Assembly: GCF_947503795.1 (NCBI RefSeq)
Contig: NZ_CANNEZ010000001.1
Location: 2,099,001-2,163,000 of the forward strand
Source: an uncultured Jannaschia sp.
Lineage (GTDB): Bacteria; Pseudomonadota; Alphaproteobacteria; Rhodobacterales; Rhodobacteraceae
DNA: 64,000 nucleotides
Direction of reading: 5' to 3'
In this document: positions 39,128-47,217 of the stretch, one piece after another
Position numbering within the stretch: position 1 is the first letter of the stretch
Layout of the letters: every line of letters starts with the position of its first letter
Translations under genes and position numbers: made by a program
The notes under the pieces: generated by a model
What the model was told of the DNA's origin: nothing
The model's input: the letters and a program-made list of their open reading frames with translations, nothing else
Database searches by the model: none

Positions 39128-39619
39128 TCAGGCCGCGCGCGACGCGGTGCCGTGTCCAAGGTCGCGCATCATGTCGGTCGCCCGGATCGTCACGCCATCG
39201 CGGACCTGCGGCGCGGGGGCGACCACCGTCCAGCCCAGCCGTGCGAGGAACGGGCGCGCCAGGTCGCTGGCCCGCGCCGTCAGACGGGTGTGGCCCGCCG
39301 CGCGCGCGCCGTTCTCGAGGACCGCGAGCAGCGCATCGGCGGTGCCCTGCCCCCGTTCTTCGGGCGCGACGTAGGCGAGGTCGAGATAACCGTCGCCGCG
39401 CAACGTCATGAAGCCCACGGGCGCGCCGTCGCGCTCGGCCACGCGGACGGTCTGGTCGGCCAGGCGCTGCGCGAACGCCGCCACATCGGGCCGTGCGGGC
39501 AGCCACGCCACCCGTTCGGCGTCGTCGTAGCGGGGGGCCGCGCCCTCGTGGACGCCGCGCCAAAAGATCTCGATCAGCGCGGGCAGGTCCGCCGCCCGAC
39601 CCTCGCGGATCTCAAGCAT
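39128..39619 (-). CDS. GNAT family N-acetyltransferase
   Basis: A 163-residue GNAT acetyltransferase (EIREGRAADLPALIEIFWRG, GFMTLRGDGYLDLAYVAPEE, then the acetyl-CoA loop RGQGTADALLAVLENGAR). Substrate unknown. Its start lies 8 bp inside the end of metZ, so it is cotranscribed with and probably translationally coupled to metZ, under the same SAM-II riboswitch. Confidence 0.9.
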   Translation of the reverse strand: MLEIREGRAADLPALIEIFWRGVHEGAAPRYDDAERVAWLPARPDVAAFAQRLADQTVRVAERDGAPVGFMTLRGDGYLDLAYVAPEERGQGTADALLAVLENGARAAGHTRLTARASDLARPFLARLGWTVVAPAPQVRDGVTIRATDMMRDLGHGTASRAA

Positions 39620-40805
39620 GGTCCAGCGCCCCCAGCACGTCGGCCAGGAGATCGCCCGCGTCTTCCAGCCCGCAGGACAGCCGGATCAGGCCCGGCGTGA
39701 TCCCCAGCATCGTCTTCTGGTCATCGGGCAGCCGTTGATGCGTCGTCGTCGCCGGATGGGTCGCGATGGATTTCGCGTCGCCCAGGTTGTTCGAGATCAG
39801 CACAATTTCCAGCGCGTTCAGCACCCGGAAGGCGGCGTCCTTGCCACCGGTCACGTCGAAAGACAGGACGGTTCCCCCCTCCTCCATCTGCGCACGGGCG
39901 AGGTCACATTGGGGATGAGAGGCCAGATGCGGATGGATCACGCGGGCGAGCTTCGGGTGACCTTCGAGCGCCTCGGCCAGCGCGCGGCAGGTCGCGGCCT
40001 GCGCCCGGACGCGCAGGTCCATATGCTCCAGACCCTTCAGCATCACCCAGGCGTTGAAGGGCGACATGCTGCCGCCGGTGTGCTTGAGATAGGGCTCGGC
40101 CGTCTTGCGGATGAACTCGGTCGTCCCGCAGATCACCCCGCCCAGACAGCGCCCCTGCCCGTCCACATGCTTGGTCGTGGAATAGACGACGACATCCGCG
40201 CCGAGCTCGACCGCCCGGCTGAAGACGGGCGTGGCGAAGACGTTGTCGACGATCACCAGCGCGCCGACGGCATGGGCGAGTGCCGCGACACCGGCGATGT
40301 CGACCACTTCCAGCGTCGGGTTCGAGACGCTCTCGAAGAAGCAGGCCTTGGTGTCAGGCCGGATCGCGGCCTGCCACGCCGCAAGGTCGGTGCCGTCGAT
40401 CAGCGTGACCTCGACGCCGTAGCGGGGCAGCACCTCGTCGAGGATATAGAGACACGACCCGAACAGCGCGCGGCCCGCCACGACGTGGTCCCCGGCCCGC
40501 AGCATCGAGACCAGCGCGCCGTTGACCGCCGCCATGCCGGAGGCGGTGGCGAAGGCGTCCTCGGTCCCCTCGATGGCGGCGATCCGGTCTTCGAACATCG
40601 CGACGGTGGGGTTGCCGTAGCGCGCGTAGATGAACTCCTCGCGGCATGCCTCGAGGAACCGTGCCTCGGCGGCTTCCGCACTGTCGTAGACGAAGCCCTG
40701 GGTCAGGAACATCGCCTCCGAGACCTCGCCGTATTGCGAGCGGCGGGTGCCCGCGTGGACGGCCTTCGTGCGGGGCGAGAGCGGGCGGTTGGACGTGTCT
40801 TTCAT
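39612..40805 (-). CDS. metZ: O-succinylhomoserine sulfhydrylase
   Basis: MetZ is a PLP enzyme that makes homocysteine from O-succinylhomoserine and sulfide. The 397 residues show FLTQGFVYDSAEAAEARF, YARYGNPTVAMFEDRIAAIE, ATASGMAAVNGALVSMLRAG, and VVVYSTTKHVDGQGRCLGG with the cofactor lysine. ATG 40805 has GAAGAGGTC upstream and matches the family (MKDTSNRPLSPRTKAVHAGT). A SAM-II riboswitch lies 68 bp upstream, giving feedback control by S-adenosylmethionine. The downstream GNAT gene overlaps by 8 bp. Confidence 0.95.
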   Translation of the reverse strand: MKDTSNRPLSPRTKAVHAGTRRSQYGEVSEAMFLTQGFVYDSAEAAEARFLEACREEFIYARYGNPTVAMFEDRIAAIEGTEDAFATASGMAAVNGALVSMLRAGDHVVAGRALFGSCLYILDEVLPRYGVEVTLIDGTDLAAWQAAIRPDTKACFFESVSNPTLEVVDIAGVAALAHAVGALVIVDNVFATPVFSRAVELGADVVVYSTTKHVDGQGRCLGGVICGTTEFIRKTAEPYLKHTGGSMSPFNAWVMLKGLEHMDLRVRAQAATCRALAEALEGHPKLARVIHPHLASHPQCDLARAQMEEGGTVLSFDVTGGKDAAFRVLNALEIVLISNNLGDAKSIATHPATTTHQRLPDDQKTMLGITPGLIRLSCGLEDAGDLLADVLGALDHA

Positions 40806-40873
40806 GGCGGACCTCTTCGGGGGCCGATGGCGTGTCACCAGAGTATCGAGGGAGGGCCACAGGCGTGCCCGAT

Positions 40874-40941
40874 GCCTCTTTAGCGGAGTTGCGACCGGGT
40901 TTCCCCGATCAGAGGGCCGCAAGCTGGATCAAATCCCCTCG
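40874..40941 (-). ncRNA. SAM-II (SAM-alpha) riboswitch upstream of metZ
   Basis: Read on the minus strand from 40941, the aptamer shows P1 as GAGGG/CCCTC, the conserved L1 GATTTGATCC-AGCTTGCGG, and the 3' strand CCGCTAAAGAGG closing the pseudoknot (GCGG with CCGC). These elements and the position ahead of metZ match the SAM-II class of alphaproteobacteria. Between P1 and the 3' strand is an extra hairpin, GATCGGG-GAAA-CCCGGTC, with one wobble pair and a GNRA tetraloop. The expression platform is not obvious, as the metZ start is about 70 nt further on. Confidence 0.87.
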
Positions 40942-41040
40942 GGGACGGCGATAGCCCGCATCCGCCCCCCGGATCAAGTCACAAGCTTGCAACCGGGGCC
41001 ACGGCCCGCCACCGTCGCCGCATCCCGCACGGAGGCCCCC

Positions 41041-41748
41041 ATGTCCGATCCCATCGACCTCTATTTCTGGCCCACGCCCAACGGCTGGAAGGTCTCCATC
41101 GCCCTCGAGGAGATGGACCTGCCCTACAAAACGCATCTCGTGAACATCGGCGCGGGCGACCAGCACAGGCCGGACTTCCTCGCCATCAGCCCCAACAACC
41201 GGATGCCTGCCATCGTCGACCCCGATGGCCCCGACGGCGCGCCCATCGCCATCTTCGAGAGCGGCGCGATCCTGCAATACCTCGCCCGCAAGACCGGCAC
41301 CTTCTGCGGCGCGACCGAGCGCGAGCGGATCGCGGTGGACCAGTGGCTGATGTGGCAGATGGGCGGCCTCGGACCGATGGCGGGCCAGGCGCATCACTTC
41401 CTGAAATACGCGCCCGCGATGGACCCGCCCAACGACCTGCTCTACGCCAAGGACCGCTACCGCGCCGAGACCGGGCGCCTCTACGGCGTGATGGACCGGC
41501 AGCTTGCCAAGTCGCGCTATATCGCGGGCGAGTGCTACTCGATCGCGGATATGGCCTGCTGGGGCTGGGCCTCGCTCTGGGAAGGGCAGCAGCAGACGCT
41601 CGACGACAAGCCCAACCTCGCGCGCTGGCTCGACGAGGTCGGCGCGCGCCCCGGCGTCATCGCGGGCCGCGCGCTCCATGCCGACCGGCGCGCGGCCGAC
41701 CCCAAGGTCAATGCGCAGGCCAAGGGGCTGATGGCGGGCAAGGGCTAA
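41041..41748 (+). CDS. Glutathione S-transferase (YghU/Ure2-like)
   Basis: A 235-residue GST with an N-terminal thioredoxin-like domain (LYFWPTPNGWKVSIALEEMD, LAISPNNRMPAIVD, IFESGAILQYLARKTG) and a helical C-terminal domain (WLMWQMGGLGPMAGQAHHFL, YIAGECYSIADMACWGWA). The NGWKV motif and GPMAGQ helix are characteristic of the Nu/YghU-like class, which often binds two glutathiones and reduces disulfides or peroxides. Single gene, divergent from metZ. Confidence 0.93.
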   Translation: MSDPIDLYFWPTPNGWKVSIALEEMDLPYKTHLVNIGAGDQHRPDFLAISPNNRMPAIVDPDGPDGAPIAIFESGAILQYLARKTGTFCGATERERIAVDQWLMWQMGGLGPMAGQAHHFLKYAPAMDPPNDLLYAKDRYRAETGRLYGVMDRQLAKSRYIAGECYSIADMACWGWASLWEGQQQTLDDKPNLARWLDEVGARPGVIAGRALHADRRAADPKVNAQAKGLMAGKG

Positions 41749-41829
41749 GACGCGCATGTCCCGAGCTTCCTCTGGAACAACACCGCGTGCTTCGCGTAGG
41801 GTTCGCGGGACACGGCTGGGGAGTCACCG

Positions 41830-41925
41830 ATGAAATCCGAGGGGCTGCAAAAGATCGCCTTCACGGCCCTCGCCGTGCTCGTCGCGCTGGCGGGCTCCGG
41901 CATGCTCGATGGCGGGGCCCTCTGA
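41830..41925 (+). CDS. 31-residue membrane peptide at the head of the TelA operon
   Basis: A 32-codon frame, MKSEGLQKIAFTALAVLVAL, then AGSGMLDGGAL: one membrane helix with a positively charged N-terminus. GGGGAG lies 7 bp before the ATG, and the stop is 3 bp before the XpaC ATG, so it is almost certainly cotranscribed and probably translated. No family recognised. Small single-helix peptides at operon heads often serve as membrane adaptors or leaders. Confidence 0.6.
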   Translation: MKSEGLQKIAFTALAVLVALAGSGMLDGGAL

Positions 41926-41928
41926 TCC

Positions 41929-42813
41929 ATGGCGCGACGGTTCGGCGGTGAATTCAGCCCCCAGGGCAAGACGGCGGCGGGCGGACCGCCGCCCGCGCCG
42001 TTGAAGCCTCCCATGATGGGCCGCGCGCGCACGTCGATCCTGATGGCGCTGGCCGTCATCCCCGTCATCGCCGCCTTCGTCCAGACCGGGGCCATTCCGC
42101 TGGCCGTCAACCTTCTGTCCGGGGCCGCGATCTTCGGCTCGGCGATCCTGACGCGCGAAGGGCTCAAGGCCGAGGCCGCATGGGCCGCGCGCCGCATCGC
42201 CCGCCGCCCCGCCGTGCCGCGCAAGATCTTCGGGGCCGTCCTGATCGGCGTCGGCGTCGCGCTGGGGGCGATGACGGGCTTCGGCGGCCTCGTCGCGGGC
42301 GTCATCTACGGCATCGTGGCCGCGGCGCTTCATCTGGTGTCCTTCGGCCTCGACCCGATGTCCGACAAGGGGATGGAGGGCGTCGACGCCTTCCAGACCG
42401 AGCGCGTCGCCCGCACCATCGAGGAGGCCGAGACCCATCTCGCCGCGATGGAGGACGCCGTGTTGCGCGCCAGGGATCGCGAGGCCGAGGCCCGCGTCGC
42501 CTCGGTCGCCGCCAAGGCCCGCGCGATGTTCCGCACCGTCGAGGACGACCCCCGCGACTTGACGGCGGCGCGCAAGTTCCTCGGCGTCTACCTGATGGCC
42601 GCGCGCGACGCGACGGCCAAGTTCGCCGACCTTTACGCCCAGACGCGGGATGCCGGCGCCAAGACCGAGTATTTCGCCCTTCTGGACGACCTCGAGCGGG
42701 GGATGGACGCCAAGCGCGAGACCCTGCTCGTCACCGACCGCACCGACCTCGACGTCGAGATCGAGGTGCTGCGCGACCGCCTGAAACGCGACGGCCTGCC
42801 CGTCCGAGACTAG
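41929..42813 (+). CDS. XpaC family (5-bromo-4-chloroindolyl phosphate hydrolysis) protein
   Basis: A 294-residue XpaC-family protein. Two membrane segments (about 36-70 and 98-125) flank a basic loop (RRIARRPAVPRK); the rest is a long coiled-coil-like cytoplasmic region (VARTIEEAETHLAAMEDAVL, RDREAEARVASVAAKARAMF). XpaC was named for an indirect effect on phosphate-ester hydrolysis; it is regularly encoded with TelA and is thought to act in membrane or envelope stress. It is 18 bp upstream of telA. Confidence 0.85.
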   Translation: MARRFGGEFSPQGKTAAGGPPPAPLKPPMMGRARTSILMALAVIPVIAAFVQTGAIPLAVNLLSGAAIFGSAILTREGLKAEAAWAARRIARRPAVPRKIFGAVLIGVGVALGAMTGFGGLVAGVIYGIVAAALHLVSFGLDPMSDKGMEGVDAFQTERVARTIEEAETHLAAMEDAVLRARDREAEARVASVAAKARAMFRTVEDDPRDLTAARKFLGVYLMAARDATAKFADLYAQTRDAGAKTEYFALLDDLERGMDAKRETLLVTDRTDLDVEIEVLRDRLKRDGLPVRD

Positions 42814-42831
42814 ACCAACCGGAGAGACCGC

Positions 42832-44025
42832 ATGGACACGACCACTCGCCAGAAGGCCGCCGAAGACGCATCCGAGATCGCGGCCGTCACCGCCGTCACC
42901 CTGCCTGAGCCGGGCGGCGCGATCGTCCCGCTGGACCAGGCCCCCGCCCCCGTCGCGGCCGATATCCGCAAGCGGATGGACGAACTCGATATGACCGACA
43001 CCCAGTCGATCATCGAATTCGGCTCGTCGGCGCAGGCCGAGTTGCAGCAGATCAGCCAGGCCATGCTGCAGGACGTCAAGAACAAGGATGTCGGCCCCGC
43101 GGGCGATTCCCTGCGCGGCATCGTCAGCACGATCCGCGGCTTTTCCGTCTCCGAACTGGACGTGCGCCGCAAGCGGTCCTGGTGGGAGAAGCTTCTGGGC
43201 CGCGCCGCACCCTTCTCGAAGTTCGTTAGCCGGTTCGAGGACGTGCAGGGCCAGATCGACAAGGTGACCGACGACCTCCTCAAGCACGAGCATGTGCTCC
43301 TCAAGGATATCAAGTCGCTCGACAAGCTCTACGAGAAGACGCTCGATTTCTACGAGGAGCTGGGCCTCTACATCTCGGCGGGCGAGGCCAAGCTGGCCGA
43401 GATCGACGCGACCGTGATCCCCGCAAAGGAGGCCGAGGTCGAGGCCGCGCCCGAGGATCAGAAGATGATCCAGAGCCAGGAGCTGCGCGACCTGCGCGCC
43501 GCCCGCGACGATCTCGAGCGCCGGGTCCACGACCTCAAGCTGACGCGGCAGGTGACGATGCAGTCCCTGCCCTCGATCCGGCTGGTGCAGGAGAACGACA
43601 AGAGCCTCGTGACCAAGATCAACTCGACCCTCGTGAACACGGTCCCGCTGTGGGAGACGCAGCTGGCACAGGCCGTCACCATCCAGCGCTCGCGCGAGGC
43701 CGCCGAAGCCGTGCGTGATGCCAACGACCTGACCAACGAACTCCTGACCTCGAACGCCAAGAACCTGCGCGAAGCGAACTCCGTCGTCCGCCAGGAGATG
43801 GAGCGCGGCGTCTTCGACATCGAGGCCGTGCGCCAGGCCAACGAGGACCTCGTCGCGACCATCAACGAAAGCCTCCAGATCGCCGACGAGGGCAAGGCCC
43901 GCCGCGCCGCCGCCGAGGAAGAGCTCGAGAAGATGGAGCGCGAATTGCGAGAGACGCTGGCCTCCGCCTCGGCCCGCCGCGACGGCGTCGGCGACAACAC
44001 GGGCACGTCGGTTCCCACGGCGTGA
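42832..44025 (+). CDS. telA: Toxic anion resistance protein TelA
   Basis: A 397-residue TelA-family cytoplasmic helical protein, rich in coiled coils (IRKRMDELDMTDTQSIIEFG, LLKHEHVLLKDIKSLDKLYE, LRDLRAARDDLERRVHDLKL, RLVQENDKSLVTKINSTLVN). The family was first linked to tellurite and antimicrobial-peptide resistance; its molecular role is unclear. With XpaC it forms a conserved pair. Strong spacing to its neighbours (18 bp before, 4-bp GTGA overlap after) shows operon membership. Confidence 0.93.
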   Translation: MDTTTRQKAAEDASEIAAVTAVTLPEPGGAIVPLDQAPAPVAADIRKRMDELDMTDTQSIIEFGSSAQAELQQISQAMLQDVKNKDVGPAGDSLRGIVSTIRGFSVSELDVRRKRSWWEKLLGRAAPFSKFVSRFEDVQGQIDKVTDDLLKHEHVLLKDIKSLDKLYEKTLDFYEELGLYISAGEAKLAEIDATVIPAKEAEVEAAPEDQKMIQSQELRDLRAARDDLERRVHDLKLTRQVTMQSLPSIRLVQENDKSLVTKINSTLVNTVPLWETQLAQAVTIQRSREAAEAVRDANDLTNELLTSNAKNLREANSVVRQEMERGVFDIEAVRQANEDLVATINESLQIADEGKARRAAAEEELEKMERELRETLASASARRDGVGDNTGTSVPTA

Positions 44026-44975
44026 GGCACGCCCGGCGGATCATGGCGGCGCTTCTCGGCGCCGCCCTCGCGACCTCGGCCTGCCAGCCGGTCGCGACCC
44101 CCGTCGATCCGTCGCCGACCCCGACCGCACGCCCCGCCGTGCCCGTCTCCAGCGCCGGCCCCTCGGCCGAAAGCCAGGCCGCCGCAGCCTTCTACCGCCG
44201 GATCGAACGGCGCCTCCTGACCGAAGGCCTGCTGCGCCGCGACGGCGGCGGCCCCGACACGGCCTATGGTGCGACCGAGCTGGCGCGCAATTTCGAGCGG
44301 ATCGCGCTGTTCTCCGAATACACGCAGATCGGCGGGCGCTACGTGGCCCAGCAAAGCCGCGCCCAGCTTCGCCGCTGGGACGGACCCGTCCGCCTCCAGC
44401 TCCATTTCGGCGACAGCTCCGATTCCGCCACCCGCGAACGAGACAGCCTGCGCGTGCGATCCTACGTCGCCCGCCTGCGCCGCCTGACCGGCCATCCGAT
44501 CAATGTCGTCAACTCGGGCGGCAACTATCACGTCTTCGTCGTCTCGGTGGACGAACAGCGCCGCCTCGGCCCGGCCATCAGCCAGCTTGAGCCCGGCCTC
44601 AGCCGCGGCACGGTGCGCGAGATCACCAATCTCGACCGCAACACCTATTGCGCCGTCTACGCCTCCTCGACCGCCGACCGGCCCAACACCTACGTCTCCG
44701 CCATCTCGCTGATCCGGTCCGAGCACCCGGACCTCATGCGCCTGTCCTGCTACCACGAAGAGATCGCGCAGGGCCTGGGCCTCGCCAATGACAGCCCCTC
44801 CGCGCGCCCGTCGATCTTCAACGACGACGAGGAATTCGCGCTCCTGACGACCCATGACGAAGAGCTTCTGACGATGCTCTACGACCCGCGGCTCTCGATC
44901 GGCATGAACGCCGCGCAAGCCCGCCCCATCATCCAGCGCATCGCGTCCGAACTGCGGCCCGCCGGCCCGGTCTGA
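44022..44975 (+). CDS. DUF2927 domain-containing exported protein
   Basis: A 317-residue protein with an N-terminal export signal (MRHARRIMAALLGAALATSA) ending in Cys21 in a weak lipobox (ATSAC), so it may be a lipoprotein. The DUF2927 core follows: LARNFERIALFSEYTQIGGR, RRLTGHPINVV, RNTYCAVYASS, and LSCYHEEIAQGLGLANDSPS, whose HEE-type motif recalls zinc-protease-like folds. Start GTG 44022 gives a 4-bp overlap with telA; ATG 44043 would shorten the signal. It may be the periplasmic component of the operon. Confidence 0.82.
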   Translation: MRHARRIMAALLGAALATSACQPVATPVDPSPTPTARPAVPVSSAGPSAESQAAAAFYRRIERRLLTEGLLRRDGGGPDTAYGATELARNFERIALFSEYTQIGGRYVAQQSRAQLRRWDGPVRLQLHFGDSSDSATRERDSLRVRSYVARLRRLTGHPINVVNSGGNYHVFVVSVDEQRRLGPAISQLEPGLSRGTVREITNLDRNTYCAVYASSTADRPNTYVSAISLIRSEHPDLMRLSCYHEEIAQGLGLANDSPSARPSIFNDDEEFALLTTHDEELLTMLYDPRLSIGMNAAQARPIIQRIASELRPAGPV

Positions 44976-44995
44976 CGCGCTCAAGGGAGGTCCCC

Positions 44996-46099
44996 ATGCC
45001 CATCTTCGACTTTCTCTCCGGCCAGTTCATCGACGTCATCGAATGGACGGACGACACCCGCGACACGCTCGTCTACCGGTTCGAGCGCCACGGCCACGAG
45101 ATCAAGTACGGCGCCAAGCTGACCGTCCGCGAGGGCCAGGCCGCCGTGTTCGTCCACGAGGGGCAGCTCGCCGACGTCTTCATGCCCGGTCTCTACATGC
45201 TCGAGACCAACAACATGCCGATCATGACGACGCTCCAGCATTGGGATCACGGGTTCAAATCGCCCTTCAAGTCCGAGATCTACTTCGTCTCGACGACCCG
45301 CATGACCGATCTCAAATGGGGCACCAAGAACCCGATCACGCTGCGCGACCCGGAGTTCGGCCCCGTCCGCCTGCGCGCCTTCGGGACCTATTCGATCAAG
45401 GTCGGCGACCCCGCGAAGTTCATGACGGAAATCGTCGGCACCGACGGCGAGTTCACCCGCGACGAGATCCAGTTCCAGATCCGCAACATGATCGTGCAGG
45501 CCGCCTCCCGAGCGCTCGCCGGAAGCCGTATCCCCGTCCTCGACATGGCCGCGAACACCGACGATCTCGGACGCATCGTGGCCGAACAGATCAGTGCGAC
45601 GATCGCCGAGTACGGCCTCACGGTGCCCGAGCTCTATATCGAGAACATCTCGCTGCCGCCGGCCGTCGAGGCGGCACTCGACAAGCGCACCTCCATGGGG
45701 GTTCTGGGCGATCTCGACCGCTACCGCGACTTCGCCACGTCCGAGGCGATGCAGACCGCCGCCGCCACGCCGAACTCGGGGATGGGCGCGGGGCTTGGCA
45801 TGGGGATGGGCATGGGCATGGCGCAGCAGATGGCCAATCCCGGCCCTTGGGGCGCGGCGCCCGCCGCCGCACCGCCGCCGCCCCCGCCGGTCGAGCATGT
45901 CTGGCATATCGCCGAGAACGGCGCGACCAAGGGCCCGTTCTCCAAGGCGCGGCTCGGACGGATGGTCGCCGATGGCGAGGTCACGCGCGAGACGCTGGTC
46001 TGGACCCAAGGCCAGGACGGCTGGATGACGGCCGAGGACGTGACCGAGCTGGCGCAGCTCTTTACCGTGATGCCCCCGCCCCCGCCCCCGGCGGGCTGA
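44996..46099 (+). CDS. SPFH domain protein with C-terminal GYF_2 domain (YdjI-like)
   Basis: A 367-residue protein. Residues about 20-245 form an SPFH/prohibitin-type domain of the virion-core-protein branch (YdjI-like): LTVREGQAAVFVHEGQLADV, ITLRDPEFGPVRLRAFGTYS, EYGLTVPELYIENISLPPAV. A Gly-Met/Pro-rich linker (GMGAGLGMGMGMGMAQQM, poly-Pro) leads to a GYF_2 domain (HIAENGATKGPFSKARLGRM, TLVWTQGQDGWMTAEDV). SPFH proteins scaffold membrane microdomains; GYF_2 domains bind peptides. In Bacillus the homologue is encoded beside the zinc-ribbon protein YdjG and the stress protein PspA; here a zinc-ribbon protein follows three genes later. Confidence 0.85.
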   Translation: MPIFDFLSGQFIDVIEWTDDTRDTLVYRFERHGHEIKYGAKLTVREGQAAVFVHEGQLADVFMPGLYMLETNNMPIMTTLQHWDHGFKSPFKSEIYFVSTTRMTDLKWGTKNPITLRDPEFGPVRLRAFGTYSIKVGDPAKFMTEIVGTDGEFTRDEIQFQIRNMIVQAASRALAGSRIPVLDMAANTDDLGRIVAEQISATIAEYGLTVPELYIENISLPPAVEAALDKRTSMGVLGDLDRYRDFATSEAMQTAAATPNSGMGAGLGMGMGMGMAQQMANPGPWGAAPAAAPPPPPPVEHVWHIAENGATKGPFSKARLGRMVADGEVTRETLVWTQGQDGWMTAEDVTELAQLFTVMPPPPPPAG

Positions 46100-46180
46100 G
46101 GACATGCGGGACGCGATCGTTCCCGACGCCCCGGCCGAGGCCACGCGGCGCACCGGCGTCCGCCCGGCCATGCGCGCGGC

Positions 46181-46579
46181 ATGAGCCGGGGCCCGGCCGC
46201 CCTCCGCCCCGTGGTGATGGCGCTGCACTGGACCGCGCTCATCGCGATGGTGGCTTGGCTCTTCGGGGCGCTGCCGGGCTGGGCGCTGGCCCTCCACGCG
46301 CTCGGCTGGGGCACGATCACCGCCGTCTTCGGCCTGCGCGGCGGCCCCTCGCCCGCGCTCAAGGGCGCGCTCCGCCGCGTCGCGCATCTCGCCCATGCGG
46401 TCCTTCTCGCGCTCTACGGTCTCGCGGCACTTGCGACCGCGCTCGACCTTGCCGCCGCCCGCGCTCTCGTGCTCGCCACGCTCGCGGCAGCCGCCCTCCA
46501 CGCCGTCTTCAACCTCTGGCGCGCCTCCGTCCTCGGCGACGGCGCCCTTCGCCGCATCACGCCGAAGGTGCTGCATTGA
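46181..46579 (+). CDS. Cytochrome b561-like membrane protein (short, first of tandem pair)
   Basis: A 132-residue protein with about four membrane helices and several histidines (MALHWTALIAMVAWLF, LALHALGWG, HLAHAVLLALYGLAALATAL, LHAVFNLWRASVLGDGALRR). Its ends mirror those of the next gene: both have an HWT motif near the N-terminus and finish with LWR-x-D-x-ALR-x-P-x-LH. It is therefore a shortened paralogue of the cytochrome b/b6-domain proteins. Whether it still binds heme is uncertain. It probably sits in the inner membrane as part of the TelA/SPFH operon. Confidence 0.65.
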   Translation: MSRGPAALRPVVMALHWTALIAMVAWLFGALPGWALALHALGWGTITAVFGLRGGPSPALKGALRRVAHLAHAVLLALYGLAALATALDLAAARALVLATLAAAALHAVFNLWRASVLGDGALRRITPKVLH

Positions 46580-47217
46580 CCCGCGCACCCCACCCGTCCT
46601 CTGGCCCGAAATACCTTCGGGGGTTCTCCAAGGGGGCGGACGGCCCCCTTGGGCGGGGGAGCGCGAGGGGGCGGGCCCCCTCGCCCCGCTTCACCCGCCG
46701 CACCTGGCTGAAGCTGATCCACTGGACGACGGTCCCGTTCTTTGTCTGGTTTCTCCTCGTCACCCCCGCCCATGTCGCATCATGGGGCTGGGCCTGGGTC
46801 GAGCTGCATTCGGTCTTCGGCCTGGTCTTCGTCAGCCTCGCCCTCATCTGGACGGCCGATCTCGTGATCCGCGGCCTCGCCTCGCGCCCCGGCCCGAAAC
46901 TGCGCGGCACCGCGCGCGCGATCCACCGCCCCCTCCATCTCGCGTTGATCTGGGGTCTTTTCGGCGTGGCCTTCACGGGCTTCCTCCTCGGGCTCACGGC
47001 CAGCCGGACGCTCTTCGCGGGCACCGTCCTGCCCATCGCGCCGCCCCTCGGCCTGCCCGAGGCCAACCGCTGGGCCGGCACGCTGCACACGGTCGAGTTC
47101 TACGCCGTGGCCGCCATCGCCGCGATCCACGTCGCCTATCACCTCTGGCGCCATCTGTGGCTGCGCGACAACGCGCTGCGGATCATGGTGCCGCGCGCCC
47201 TACATCGGTTCCTATGA
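46576..47217 (+). CDS. Cytochrome b561-like protein with REP-derived N-terminal extension
   Basis: A 213-residue cytochrome b/b6-domain protein with four or five helices and heme-ligand-type histidines (LKLIHWTTVPFFVWFLL, VELHSVFGLVFVSLALIWTA, AIHRPLHLALIWGLFGVAFT, HTVEFYAVAAIAAIHVAYHL). Relatives start at MTRRT; here the matching position (46690) reads TTC, and no ATG or GTG precedes the first helix. The only upstream start in frame is TTG 46576, which overlaps the previous stop and translates the REP-like element at 46599-46684 as about 29 residues. Either TTG initiation with that extension, or a rare internal start, must be used. It ends by overlapping the zinc-ribbon gene (ATGA). Confidence 0.65.
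   Translation: MTRAPHPSSGPKYLRGFSKGADGPLGRGSARGRAPSPRFTRRTWLKLIHWTTVPFFVWFLLVTPAHVASWGWAWVELHSVFGLVFVSLALIWTADLVIRGLASRPGPKLRGTARAIHRPLHLALIWGLFGVAFTGFLLGLTASRTLFAGTVLPIAPPLGLPEANRWAGTLHTVEFYAVAAIAAIHVAYHLWRHLWLRDNALRIMVPRALHRFL
46599..46684 (+). repeat. REP-like GC-rich palindromic element, copy 2, inside a reading frame
   Basis: It opens CTCTGGCCCGAAATACCTTC like copy 1 at 9150, then forms two perfect 10-bp hairpins: CCAAGGGGGC/GCCCCCTTGG (46628-46652) and GCGAGGGGGC/GCCCCCTCGC (46663-46684). It lies at the 5' end of the second b561-like gene with no stop codon in that frame. Confidence 0.65.

Noticed and set aside
46104-46184. 26-codon frame (MRDAIVPDAPAEATRRTGVR...) between the SPFH and b561-like genes, ATGA-coupled
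   Set aside because: It has a plausible TGAGGAC upstream and an overlap with the next start, but the composition is Pro/Ala/Arg-rich with no helix or motif; too weak to list as a gene.
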